Assembly: GCA_945643635.1 (NCBI GenBank)
Contig: CALZFC010000270.1
Span: 1,748,501 to 1,812,500, forward strand
Length of the DNA stretch: 64,000 nucleotides
Source: Allodiplogaster sudhausi
Lineage: Eukaryota; Nematoda; Chromadorea; Rhabditida; Diplogasteridae
Reading direction: 5' to 3'
Shown here: positions 9,957 to 21,585 of the stretch, in pieces
How positions within the stretch are numbered: the first letter of the stretch is position 1
Layout: each line of letters starts with the position of its first letter
Made by a program: the position numbers and the translations under genes
Notes under the pieces: model-generated
Seen by the model: only the letters and a program-made list of their open reading frames with translations
Told to the model about the DNA's origin: nothing
The model's database searches: none

Positions 9957-12387
9957 ATGTCGTCGTCGAATCCGATGGAAGAGAAAGCTGCGTCGCTCAA
10001 CGAGAAACAGGAAACAGCGACTACGGGACGTTCAGGTATCTCTCGTTTTTTTGTTGCTTTCTCTTGATTCTTTCCATTTCATTTCATCCTTTTTTTTGTT
10101 TGTCATTAAGATTAATATTAATATCATTAAAATATTATAGCATAACACGATATTACTTCTCCCTAACGTACCTTGAAAAGTAAGGAAATGAAGGAACATC
10201 TGTGGTTTTCCTTGTTTGTGAATTGTCGGAGCTGGTAGAATACAGTTTTGCGGAATGAAAAAAAGATTTGTTGTTGTTTAGCTGCCCGCGAACGAGATGG
10301 TGAAAATGTAGAGAAGCACAGCGAAGAGGAGGAACAGGAAGGAGACGGCGAGAAACGAGATGGAAAAGAAAAAGAAGAAGGTGAAGACGACAAGGATACG
10401 AAGAAGAAAGAGCAGGAGGTTTGAACGAGCGTTTTTATTTTTTAAGCAAAAAGTTTATGCATATTTTTACGAGATTATTCATTATGGCTACTTGTCTATG
10501 AAACTAAAAAAACAAATACTATAATATAAAATATTGAGTTGCCGAAGTACTTTCTATATAACATTCGATAGCATTGCTCGGCATTTTTCGCAATGATTAC
10601 GAATATTTAATCTGTTTTTTCTTCTTCTTTGAAATGGATCTATTAAAATTTATTCTAAATCGTTTTGCAGAAAAGGAAAGCAAATATTACACTATAAATT
10701 ATTCAGGTGATTACTCTAGAGGACAACGAGGAAGACAAGGAGGATGAGATGACGCCGCGAAGGCGAGACACTGTTCCTGCTGCGAATACTCTCCGTGCTC
10801 GAGCAGCTCGCGAGGTCGAGAGGGCCCCTCAGGAGGTTCTCAGTTCAGATCTATTTTATGTCCTTTTATAAGGTCCTTTTTACAAAATTTATTCAAACAA
10901 TTAAACAAAATACTTGACAAAAGAGTATGGGAATTAAGACATATATAATATCAAATTAAGACGGAACGCGAGCGTGAATTCGCTGCGAAGCGAGCGGAGA
11001 AGGAGCGAATTCGAATTCTAAAGTCAGCAAATTCTTCTTCACAATATTATTTCTTTTATATTTTTGACGATTACGATTATTTTCTCTTCAGAGAGAAGAA
11101 AGAGAAGTGCGAGCGAGAGGAAGAGGCAAGGAGAGAAAAGCGAAGAAAGGAAGAGGAGGAAAAGAAGGGTAAGAGACGAAAGGAAGAGGAAGAGAGAAAG
11201 GAAAAGAAGAGGAAGGAGGAGGATGAAAAGAAGAGGAAGGAAATGGAGAGGTTGCGTATTTCTATTTCTTTTTTTGCTTTAGAATGTTCTAGAAAAAGGA
11301 AATCTTCAGGAATATTTTATTTATTATCTTTTATTTGTAAGGAGTAATTTTCAGTTTTCAGCCATAATTGTACTGTTAATCAAGATTAATAAGTAAAACC
11401 GACACATAACTTTCGATGTTTGTCCACTTTTGTTTACAGGCTGGAGAAGAAGCGCATAAAAGAAGCGGAAGAAAAGAAGAATGAGTCTGAGAGGTTTCTT
11501 TTATTTTTTATTTATTTTTTTTTGTCGGTTCTTGAAGATGAGTGAAATGTCTATTTTATAAAGCAAACAAGCAAATTTATTGTAAAATTTGTTGAAGTTG
11601 TTTTTTTCTTTTCTTTTATGCTGGAAGTTGAGTTTGTTTCTATAGAGTATATTTTATAAATTATTGTACAAAATATGCTTAATTCATTATATAGCGGGAA
11701 GCGCTACCCCCTGCGCTAATCTTTCGTATTTTAAGCGTTAAATGTTTATTAACGTGCCATCTCACAGATGAATGAGATTTGCACACATTTTTTAACGGGT
11801 CTAAAAAGTTTTCTAGATTGATTCGGATCCTAATTTTTTCATTCCGAACCATCCAATGTGATGGTCTATTCATATGCAAAATATCCGAACTTTTGGAATT
11901 AAGGGTTTCTGACAGTTCCCTATTAAGAGAATAGTTTTATTTTACAAAAAAAATCTTTGCTCCAATAAATGTTACTTTTGACCATATTTTGGCTTTGTAC
12001 CCCCCCCCGGCCTGGACTCATGTACCGGAGCTTGTTCAGCACTGGGCGATTACAAATCTGAGTTTCTCAATAATATTAGCTTAAGGCGGAACGCGAGCGA
12101 GAATTCGCTGCTGCGACACGAGCGGACGATCTGCCCGACGACGTGCTGGCTGCCATCTTCGCCTTGCTTCCACCCGGCACGCTGGCCAAGGCACGCCAAG
12201 TCTGCCGCAGGTGGACGAATGTCGAGTGCGAATTCCGGTCTGTCTCCCAGTTGCACATTTGTATTTGAGAGGCCTTTGAAGTTGCTCTTTTGTAATCGAT
12301 TCATAATCTTTCATGTTGTCTTTCATACTTTGATACGTTTTCATTCGAAGATAAGAATCTTCTCCTTTTGCATCTTCTCTTTTCCTG

Positions 12388-12437
<50 letters not shown>

Positions 12438-12595
12438 TTTTCTCCCTTCCATCTCCCCCTTGCAGTCGACGCATGCAGCGTGCGCATGTCCTCTCTGCTG
12501 ATGTCCATCTCGTCAACAGCGACTTTACGGTGTTGCCTTCCGATCGGTGGGCATTCCTCTTTTTCGCTATTTCCTCTCAACCCCTTCCGGATGTC

Positions 12596-12650
<55 letters not shown>

Positions 12651-13270
12651 TCTCTCTCTCTCTCTTCTCTCTTCTCTCTCTTCTCGCTCTCACTCTCCGC
12701 GCCCTCTCTTTCCCTCTCCCTTTTCCCCTCGCTCTCCTCTCTCTATTTCTCTCTTCCCCTCCCTTTCTCCCTCCTCTCTCTCTCTCTCTCCCCCACCTCT
12801 CTCTCTCCCTCTCTCTGTTAATCTCTCTCTACTTTTCTCCTTGCAGAGGCCCTCCTCCCTCAATGGACGCCTTGGTCACGGCGTATCAGCTCGACACTCT
12901 CGGCCTGATTGTGGATAGAACCGCTTTCGAATCCCTCTCTTCCATCAACTGGGCGGCCGATCTCATATGCGCCGAACTGCATGTCTTCCTCCCATCCGCT
13001 CCCGCGCCTCCGTCTGCCCTCTCCGTCTTCCTCGCTGCGCTCGCCTCGAATCAGAGCATCACTCATTTCGTGATCCACCAGGATGCGTGCCGAGAGCAGC
13101 CCGCTGCTGCAATCACATTCATTCCCACTGTCCGCCAGCGCGTGGAGATGCTGAATCTGACTGCATTCGGTCTCCCAATTGACGTCATCCTGGACGCGCT
13201 CGTGGACGTCGTGGGCCAGGATCGTCCGTCGACAGCGCGCTTCTTTGCTTGCGTCGTCGGTCGCGACTAA
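9957..13270 (+). CDS. F-box protein with charged coiled-coil N-terminus
   Basis: Probable substrate adaptor of an SCF ubiquitin ligase. Exons: 9957-10035, 10282-10418, 10707-10835, 10961-11022, 11092-11250, 11440-11493, 12086-12237, 12466-12546, 12847-13270. The N-terminal half is a highly charged Glu/Lys/Arg region likely to form a long helix or coiled coil (for example EKCEREEEARREKRRKEEEE). The F-box is in exon 7: DLPDDVLAAIFALLPPG then TLAKARQVCRRW. The C-terminal ~140 residues (last exon, ending VVGRD) are of the leucine/alanine-rich type seen in nematode FTH-like F-box proteins, but no defined domain was recognised. Phases agree at all junctions except 11493/12086. That intron may hide a small exon, or I have misplaced a donor. 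It also contains a truncated hAT MITE. The intron before the last exon is almost pure (CT)n. Confidence 0.85.
11930..12044 (+). mobile_element. hAT-type MITE, truncated copy 2
   Basis: Ends in CTTGTTCAGCACTG (12031-12044) and has the same interior (CATTTATT-like stretch, GGCTTTGTACCCCC on this strand) as the 8473 copy in reverse orientation. The left terminal repeat is not present. Lies in an intron of the F-box gene. Confidence 0.65.
12598..12835 (+). repeat. Intron-filling (CT)n tract
   Basis: Nearly the whole intron between F-box exons 8 and 9 is CT dinucleotide repeat and its point variants, running directly into the acceptor ccttgcag. Confidence 0.95.
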
Positions 13271-13579
13271 GCGGCCCAGGTCATTGCGGTCAGTCGCCTT
13301 TTACTCCTCCCATTCTTCAAAAAAGGATGAACTAGCGCTTTCTGCATATTATTTTTTTTTAGAATGGTTTTAAAGCGAAATAATGGAACTACATGAATAT
13401 CTTCAAATACAGGAATATCATCAACTACATGAATATCTCTTCAGGCCTGGGAAAGTCTCGAATCGCCGCCTTCTATCAAGATCTTGTTCTTCAAGTGCCC
13501 TGGAGCATCCCTGCCAGGAGGCAACAAGGAGTTCGAGACGCAACAGGGGACGGCTACTCTCATGATTGGAATGTACGGC
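13271..13579. other. Spacer after F-box gene, nothing recognised
   Basis: Short AT-rich 3' flank, then about 100 bp (13443-13571) with coding-like composition (GLGKSRIAAFYQDLV) but no start codon or phase-consistent partners. Left unassigned. Confidence 0.4.
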
Positions 13580-13725
13580 CAGTGTTGAGCAAGGTCGGCG
13601 CATGCGCCGTGTTGGACCCCCCCCCCCCCGGCCTGCTCAAAATTCCGTTGAAGACCTAAAAAGTCCTTTTTTTCGGCTTTGTACCCCCCGGCCTGGAGTC
13701 TTGCGCCGGAGCTTGTTCAGCACTG
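13580..13725 (+). mobile_element. hAT-type MITE, copy 3 with perfect TSD
   Basis: 146 bp element. The left end is CAGTGTTGAGCAAG and the right end CTTGTTCAGCACTG. It is flanked by a perfect 8 bp direct repeat TGTACGGC at 13572-13579 and 13726-13733. It shares GGCTTTGTACCCCC and TTTTTTTCGG with the other copies. Confidence 0.88.
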
Positions 13726-13747
13726 TGTACGGCTCGTAATTGTTTAA

Positions 13748-16389
13748 GAGAGCCTCTCTGTGCCTGCCCTAGAAATTCATAATTGTTCTAGAACCATGAA
13801 AACATTATGAGGGATGTGTCTAGTGTTCATAACGAAGTCTAGGCGGTCAGAAAGTTTAGAAAAAATTTTTTCACTTAGATATAAGTTGTAATGTTCATAA
13901 ATTTTGGATGACCATAACTACCGTTATACTCAATATTTCTGAATAATCTTTTCACTGTTAGATTCCCTGTTCAAAACTACACAAAAAAGTCCGTGGAGAC
14001 CATTTTCGAAAAACAAAATTTATATGACTTTTCTCCAATTTAAGTTTTTAAAAAGTCGTTTTCAGGCAATAACTTTTTTTTTACTATTACGTCCAAAAAA
14101 CCGAATGGTCCATGAGAAAGAGCAGGAAAAACTACACAGAATATGTTTCTGCGAGGAAAAATCTCGGATACTTTTTTTGGGTATCTGCATTTGAATATGG
14201 GTTTCTGAGCAAATTTCGGCTTTGGCTGCAAACCATAATTTCTTTCAAACTTCATTAATTTTAAAACGGAATAGTCCATTCGATGTAATTTTTTATCCTC
14301 TTTAAAATAATTTATACTTTGTATACAAAAGAATAGTCTAAAGGCCTAAAATTGACTTTTTGTGTTTTTGGCCAAATTCTGGTGTTAAAATACTCATTCT
14401 TTGGATCATTAATGGGTCATATAGACCAAATTACCACATAATATTTATTCTACAAGAAAGAGCAGTTAAAACTGAGTCGGGTACAGCTTTTTAATCAAAA
14501 TCTGAGGATACTTTTTTTGGGAATATGCATTTGAATGCTGACCGTTGAAGACGATATTGCTGCATATTTTTTGGCAATTATTTCAAATTAGTTCTTTTGA
14601 AACATCTAGCACCTAATAATATGTATACCAGGATTCTTTGAAGTTCTTTCATGATATACCACTTAAAAGTACTCTAAAAGTCAAGAAATTTCATTTTTAC
14701 GAGCCTAGAAGGCGAAATAAATGTATGAAAACTCCTTAGAAGCCAACTATCAGGTCATTTGTGAATCGGATTACCAAAAAGGTCATAACCATTCGAAAGA
14801 GCAGAGACTTTTACATAATATATCCTTCGATGAAAATGCAAAACCTGTACATTTTTAAGAAATCTTGAAATTTCAAAAAAAATCCACGAGATGTTTCGAC
14901 TATTTTGAGCTGTTCTGCGAATGCTGGTACCAATGGAACTTATGTTCTGAAAACTGTGCCATTAGGTAGTTTGAGACGAGAAACATAAATTTGACGTTGA
15001 TTTTCTACTTTTGACTACCATCCATGGTACTTTTGCCAAAGGAATGAAATATAATATGCAGAAAAATTTCATTTCGATCAAGTGAACCATGGATGGTAGT
15101 CAAAAGTAGAAAATCAACGTCAAATTTATGTTTGTCGTCTCAAACAACCTAATGGCACAGTTTTCAGAACATAAGTTCAATTGGTACCAGCATTCGCAGA
15201 ACAGCTCAAAATAGTCGAAACATCTAGTGAATTTTTTTTGAAATTTCAAGATTTCTTAAAAATGTACAGGTTTTGCATTTTCATCGAAGGATATATTATG
15301 TAAAAGTCTCTGCTCTTTCGAATGGTTATGACCTTTTTGGCAATCCGATTCACAAATGCCCTGATAGTTGGCTTCGAAGGAGTTTTCATACATTTATTTC
15401 GCCTTCTAGGCTCGTAAAAATGAAATTTCTTGACTTTTAGAGTACTTTTGAGTGGTATATCATGAAAGAACTTCAAAGAATCCTGGAATACATACTATTG
15501 GGTGCTAGATGTTTCAAATAAACTAATTTGAAATAATTGCCAAAAAATATGCAGCAATATCGCCTTCAACGGTCAACATTCAAATACATATTCCCAAAAA
15601 AAGTATCCTCAGATTTTGATTAAAAAGCTGTACCCGACTCAGTTTTAACTGCTCTTTCTTGTAGAATAAATATTATGTGGTAATTTGGTCTATATGACCC
15701 ATTAATGATCCAAAGAATGAGTATTTTAACACCAGAATTTGGCCAAAAACACAAAAAGTCAATTTTAGGCCTTTAGACTAATTTCTTTTGTATACAAAGT
15801 ATATATTATTTTAAAGAGGATAAAAAATTACATCGAATGGACTATTCCGTTTTAAAATTAATGAAGTTTGAAAGAAATTATGGTTTGCAGCCAAAGCCGA
15901 AATTTGCTCAGAAACCCATATTCAAATGCAGATACCCAAAAAAAGTATCCGAGATTTTTCCTCGCAGAAACATATTCTGTGTAGTTTTTCCTGCTCTTTC
16001 TCATGGACCATTCGGTTTTTTGGACGTAATAGTAAAAAAAAAAGTTATTGCCTGAAAACGACTTTTTAGAAACTTAAATTGGAGAAAAGTCATATAAATT
16101 TTGTTTTTCGAAAATGGTCTCCACGGACTTTTTTGTGTAGTTTTGAACAGGGAATCTAACAGTGAAAAGATTATTCAGAAATATTGAGTATAACGGTAGT
16201 TATGGTCATCCAAAATTTATGAACATTACAACTTATATCTAAGTGAAAAAATTTTTTCTAAACTTTCTGACCGCCTAGACTTCGTTATGAACACTAGACA
16301 CATCCCTCATAATGTTTTCATGGTTCTAGAACAATTATGAATTTCTAGGGCAGGCGCTCCTTGGCCCTTACTGACAATGAGAGGCTCTC
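13748..16389. mobile_element. Giant TTAA-flanked palindrome, element 1
   Basis: The whole 2642 bp is a near-perfect palindrome with about 50 bp of unpaired centre near 15035-15085. Termini read GAGAGCCTCTCTG inward. TTAA sits immediately outside both ends (13744-13747 and 16390-16393), as in piggyBac-type or PALTTAA-type insertions. No transposase frame was seen. The largest frames are mirror images of each other in the two arms (near 14040-14279 and 15837-16055) and are not taken as genes. Each arm contains three diverged ~340 bp units marked by a GAAAGAGCAG motif (14111, 14455, 14796). Confidence 0.85.
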
Positions 16390-16393
16390 TTAA

Positions 16394-18193
16394 ACTTCCC
16401 CATTTTGATGTCTCAACCAGGAAAGTCTAGCACTGTTCTTTTCCATAGCACGAGCCTGTGAGCATTATTACCAATCGCGCTTAAAACGCTGCTTGGACAA
16501 ACAGGGCTTTTATTCTTTTATCTTTTTCCTGGCTTACGTTGAGTTGCCTCATTTTTCAAAGTGTGGTATTGATGAGGATGAATTTTACGATGTTTCCTTT
16601 TCGCGGAGCATTCATGCACTTGCTTTTTCATATCTCTTTGCCTTCTGTTTCAAATCTAGCTTTGCAATTTTTCTTTCTCTAAGTTTTTTGTGTCGACCTA
16701 CTAATTAGTGTCGTTACTACTGTATAGTGTTAGAGTGACCGGAGCGAGTTATCATTTCTCTCCTTGCTCGGTCTCTGCTTCTCTCACTACTCTCTCTCTC
16801 TATCTCTTATCTTTTTCGGGTTGTCCTGGTCAGGTCAAGCAAGAGGCCCGGCTTTCTCCCATTGATTGATAACCTCGCTGTTTTTGTCGCCTCTCCCTCA
16901 TTCTTTTTCTCACCTTTTTTCACTTGCTTCCTTGCGCAAGCCCTGGTGCGGGTGCCCTTCTTCTTCTCCTCTGTTTTGGCTGTACTAAAGGCCAATTGTT
17001 TTTAGTCTCGCTTCTCATTTCCTTGCTTCTCCTTTAGAGTAGCTTCTTCTCATGGTCAGTCTCGTCTCATCAGTTTTATTTCTTCTTTTTATTTAATTTG
17101 TCGTTAATAAACCTTGTCGTGTTACTCGAGTCACGCTTGTTGAAACACACTTTACTCGGCAACATGCACTCCAACCACAACGACGACGAGGCCTCGATAC
17201 ACCTTCAGCGAATGCTCTCTTCTTCATACATCATCCAACTTGCCGTGTTATTTTTTTGTTCTGTCATTTTTTTCCTCACTTTAGATTGTCTCGTTAATTC
17301 TCGATCTGTTCCTCGCTTTTTCTCTCTTCTCCGTCTCTGCTGTCTCTCTCCTCTGTCTTCCTCTTTCTCAAACTTTTGCCTCATTTCGCGCTGTATGCTT
17401 ATGTTAGTTTAACTATGCGATAAGTTGGATTTTAGTTGGGCAAACTTTTTTTGTTGCATTTGGCTGGGTGGTTCTAATCCTATTTTGGGAAGCTTATTTT
17501 TACTCAGTGGTAGTTTTTACTTCGATATACGCATCGCTGCATTACTCTACTCGTTAGATGTTGAAGTACCCTTGTCTAGTTATTTAATACGCATTTTTTA
17601 TTGGTGGAATGTTGAAATATCCGTTGCGATATCCATCCATATTTGTGATAGGCTGAATGTGAACTAATTGTTCTCTAATCAAATGGAATCAACTAATGAA
17701 GTGTACCAGTATTTTCAGGTGTTTGGAATATGAAAAATTACAGTCGGAGCGTGGGACCATCTCGCCTTTATATTTGAGATTGACATCCCTTGGAACGCCC
17801 TTTGCTAAATGGCGTTCCAACCGTTCCAACCGTATTTGGTCTAATGGTAAAATGTTGTTTGACATTCAATAATCAATCTTAGCAACGCAAGCGAGAAATC
17901 TATCAAACATCTACTATGTTACTGGTATACCGTGATATTGTTTTTACATGATATAGGTCTACTTTGCTATTGCTCTTCCTTGCAATTTCTTTTCCATGCT
18001 ATTGAGTACCCCCCACGAACACTACCCTATTTCGTTTAAAGAGTGGAGTATCACTTGTGTCGGCAAACAAACACATTGAAATATACAGTGTATATTATAC
18101 ACCTTCTTAGTATAATACAGAAACAGCGAACAAACGAATTCTTCATCTCTTCTCGCTCTTCTCACTCTTACCTTGTCATATCTCCCTCACTTG

Positions 18194-18246
<53 letters not shown>

Positions 18247-18248
18247 GT

Positions 18249-18295
<47 letters not shown>

Positions 18296-18299
18296 CTTG
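16394..18299. other. Gene-poor spacer
   Basis: T- and CT-rich unique-looking sequence, the second copy of a dispersed repeat (17688-17790), then (CT)n at 18195-18297. Several open frames of 60-100 codons have no splice context or recognisable motif. Confidence 0.5.
17688..17790 (+). repeat. Dispersed repeat, copy 2
   Basis: Partner of 8225-8320, sharing CAACTAATGAAGTG and downstream blocks in order. Confidence 0.5.
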
Positions 18300-19123
18300 T
18301 CAGTAGTTCCTATGCGGATACTTCCACCGTGTCGTCTGCGGTCCTCGACGGATGAACCATACGAGTAGCACGAGTTCGGCAATCAGCACGCAGGAGGCGC
18401 CGAGAAACAGTCCACCGAACGTGCCAATGGCGCCCAGCACAGTTATGATCTATTTTTATAGATTATTTGATCTATTTAATGTATTAGTCGATCTATTTAA
18501 TAGATTATTCTAATACTAACTGCTTACTAGATTATTTTAAAACTAATTTCTAAAATACATGTAACTCATAATAACATTAATCGGAGTACTGCTATTCAAA
18601 CTCTCCCCATGAAGATGAGCTTGAAAGGTGGTTTCGATGCAACAACAACAAAACATTTCATAAAGACCCATCTATGGAAATGTAAAAAAAATCATCTGGA
18701 GAGTTCCAAGCAGTGAGTCTATAGAATAATTTTAGAATATTCTAGACTATTCTACTTTACGTCACAGCACTCACCGACATCCTTGGCGTCTCGACTTCGA
18801 ACTTGATCTGCAACGTTTCCATCCCTACGGTGACGGAGCCCTGAAAAGTATGCGCTTCTAAAAAAAATCGCTCAAAAGCCTAATCAAATAAAAAAATGGC
18901 GCGAACATTAAAATAATTTTAAATGTTATGAATCCAACCGTGCTCGCTGCGCACTCATCGGACGAGTTCGTAGGCGAGCAATCGTACTGAAAATGGAAAT
19001 TTATGAAACCCGAGATGATAACTTCATTTACTTACATACCTTGGCATGCTTTATTATGTCACCAAGTTGTTTTTATTTGACTTTTGATCTGTAATGATGA
19101 AGCAATGCGAGGACGCCAGAGCG

Positions 19124-19156
<33 letters not shown>

Positions 19157-21286
19157 AATAGACCGATAAAGAGAGAGCAGGAGGGGTGCGAAAGGAGATC
19201 AAGAAGATATAGAGAGAAGGAAAGTAATCGGATGGAGGGAGAGAGATGACAAAGATAGAGAGAGAGAGAGAAAGAGACAGGAAGAGAGTGCGAGTGAGAG
19301 AAAGAGAGATACCACTCTGGAATAGCTGGCATGCGTTGCGACAGCCATGAACGCCTCGTATTCGCACGGCTGCGGACAGCGGCAGTCGCTCCATCCCTCG
19401 GGGTCTCCGCGCTCGACTATGAGCTCTTCTACGCATTTTCCTTAAAACTTTTCATTGTAAGTCTTTTCAATTCGGCGTATATGGTTAAGGTTAAGGTCAA
19501 TGGAAGGCTACGGCTAAGGTTAATGCAAAGGCAACGGCTAAGATTAAGGTTAAGGCTAGGGCTAAAGCTAAGGCTAAGGTTAAGGCTAAGGTTAAGGCTA
19601 ACGCTCAGCCTAACTCTTAGCAAAACTGCATCTTGTCGTCCCGTTCGGCCCGTAGTAGTTCGGATGAACGCAGCCACACTTTGCGAGTAGCGCATCTTGA
19701 TAGCACGACCGGAAGCAACCCTAAAGCTTTCAGCCTGTTTTTTTTCAAATTTTTTTTCGCACCAATTTTTTTCTTCTCAATCTTTTGCTTGCATCTACAT
19801 GAATTTCTAATTTGTATTTTCTCTAGACAATTTGTAAGCAACAGAAAAAAAAGAGAAAAAAAGGCACTAACGTCAACTGTATAAATACCGGGAAAATAGA
19901 AAGAGCTCGAGTCGGCGGCACTCTTCGCACACTTGCCGTAGATGCCAGAAAGGCGACGCGTTTCGATCTGACGTCATTTTAGAATAAACCAAAAAGGAAA
20001 TGTTAGATTAAACGAAAAACATGGAAATATTGAATAAATGATAATAATATCATTGCTAAAAAATAAGGTGTCATTTTCGCTAACAACTTTACAATCAAGT
20101 TTTTTTCTTATTTTACTGTATACATACATGTTCTAACAATAAGTGATTTGCTGCTCACTTTATGCAGGCGAATCGACGCGCTCATACGATCGACAACGGA
20201 CGCACGCGGCTTGCTCTCCATGTAGACGGCCTCGCCGACTAATGATGATTAGAATAAGGCAAAAGATTTTGAAAGTTACTCCTAGGCGAACTTTTTGAAA
20301 ATTCTAAGAAACATATTTAAAAATGAAGAGAATAAGCCAAAAGATTGAATGTTACTCCTAGGCGAACTTTTTAGAAACTTAAAAAAAGATATAAAAGTTA
20401 GATTAATCCCATGCTTTAATTTCGACATATCTTTCGATAGAATCTTGTTAATCGCAGATTTCAAGCCAACAATTATGCAGCTTAACTGAAAATATTATGT
20501 TCAGGAAAAAAAGCAAATTCCGTGCTTCTTCAACAGACCATATATTATTTTTTTTTAAAATTAATTCACAATTGAAACAAAGACCCCGTTCCTCACCCGG
20601 ATGCACGTAGACATTCACGCCAGCCTTGTCATTCCACGCGACTTCCTCATTAATGTTGCGCGTACTTGCGACGACTCTTAGGCCTGAGAGAATATTAGAA
20701 TATGTACTTGAATACATAAACATTTGATCGATAAGGTTTTCTCAAGAGTCTGTTTGTTGCCATTTGAATGTAGTAAGCTAATGTTGCGTTCTTGAGCCAA
20801 ATACATACATATTTTTGGACGAAATTTATTGTCTCCATTTTGGTCTACTTCACCCCGGTTCCCGAGGGCAATGATCTGCGTTCACCAGTGAAAAAGCTGT
20901 GAAAACTTGTTTTTCGTTAATATCTGGTAAAAAGGAATGAATGACGATGCTCCATTCTCGTGACTCTTCCTTCACTCCTTCTCCTCTTCACTTTTCTTTT
21001 CTTTTACGGCTGGCCGAAATGCAGCCTTACCTGCTTAAGCTACTCTCTTATTCAGTCTGACATCTTTTGTGTTTACTCATAACATCTTTCCCTTAATCTC
21101 TCCTTCTCTCCATCTCCCGCTCTCTCTCTCTCTCTCTTTCGCTCACTTTTCATATCTCCTTGTTCGTTGTCTCTTTCCTACTCTCTCTTTATTACGTATG
21201 TATTCCCTTTCACATTCGCTTTCACACTCGTTCTATCTCTCTTTCTCTCACCTCTTTCTCTCCCTCTCTCCCCCCTCTCTCTCTAC

Positions 21287-21318
<32 letters not shown>

Positions 21319-21554
21319 CTTCTCCCTCCACCAACCTCCTCGTATTCCCTCTTCACGTGCCTTCTTGACTGGCGGCGCGCCTTCCACGGCGGCGTTGAAT
21401 GTGAAGCAGTTGCCGAGTGACGGGTCATTGAAGGCATGGAAGTGAGACCTGCGAACCAGTCAAAGCTGCCCGAGGGGTCGAGAGAGAGAGAGAGAGAGAG
21501 AAAAGAGAGAAAGAGAGAGCGAGAGATAGACAGAGAGACTGAGAAACAGACAGA

Positions 21555-21585
<31 letters not shown>

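Noticed and set aside
12219..12821. 200-codon Leu/Ser-rich frame
   Set aside because: Driven by (CT)n in an intron of the F-box gene. Only the true exon parts at 12219-12237 and 12466-12546 are coding, in another frame.
14040..16055. Identical 72-79 codon frames in both arms of palindrome 1
   Set aside because: Mirror images created by the palindrome, with no protein-family signal. The same reasoning applies to 24468-24740 and 25394-25666.
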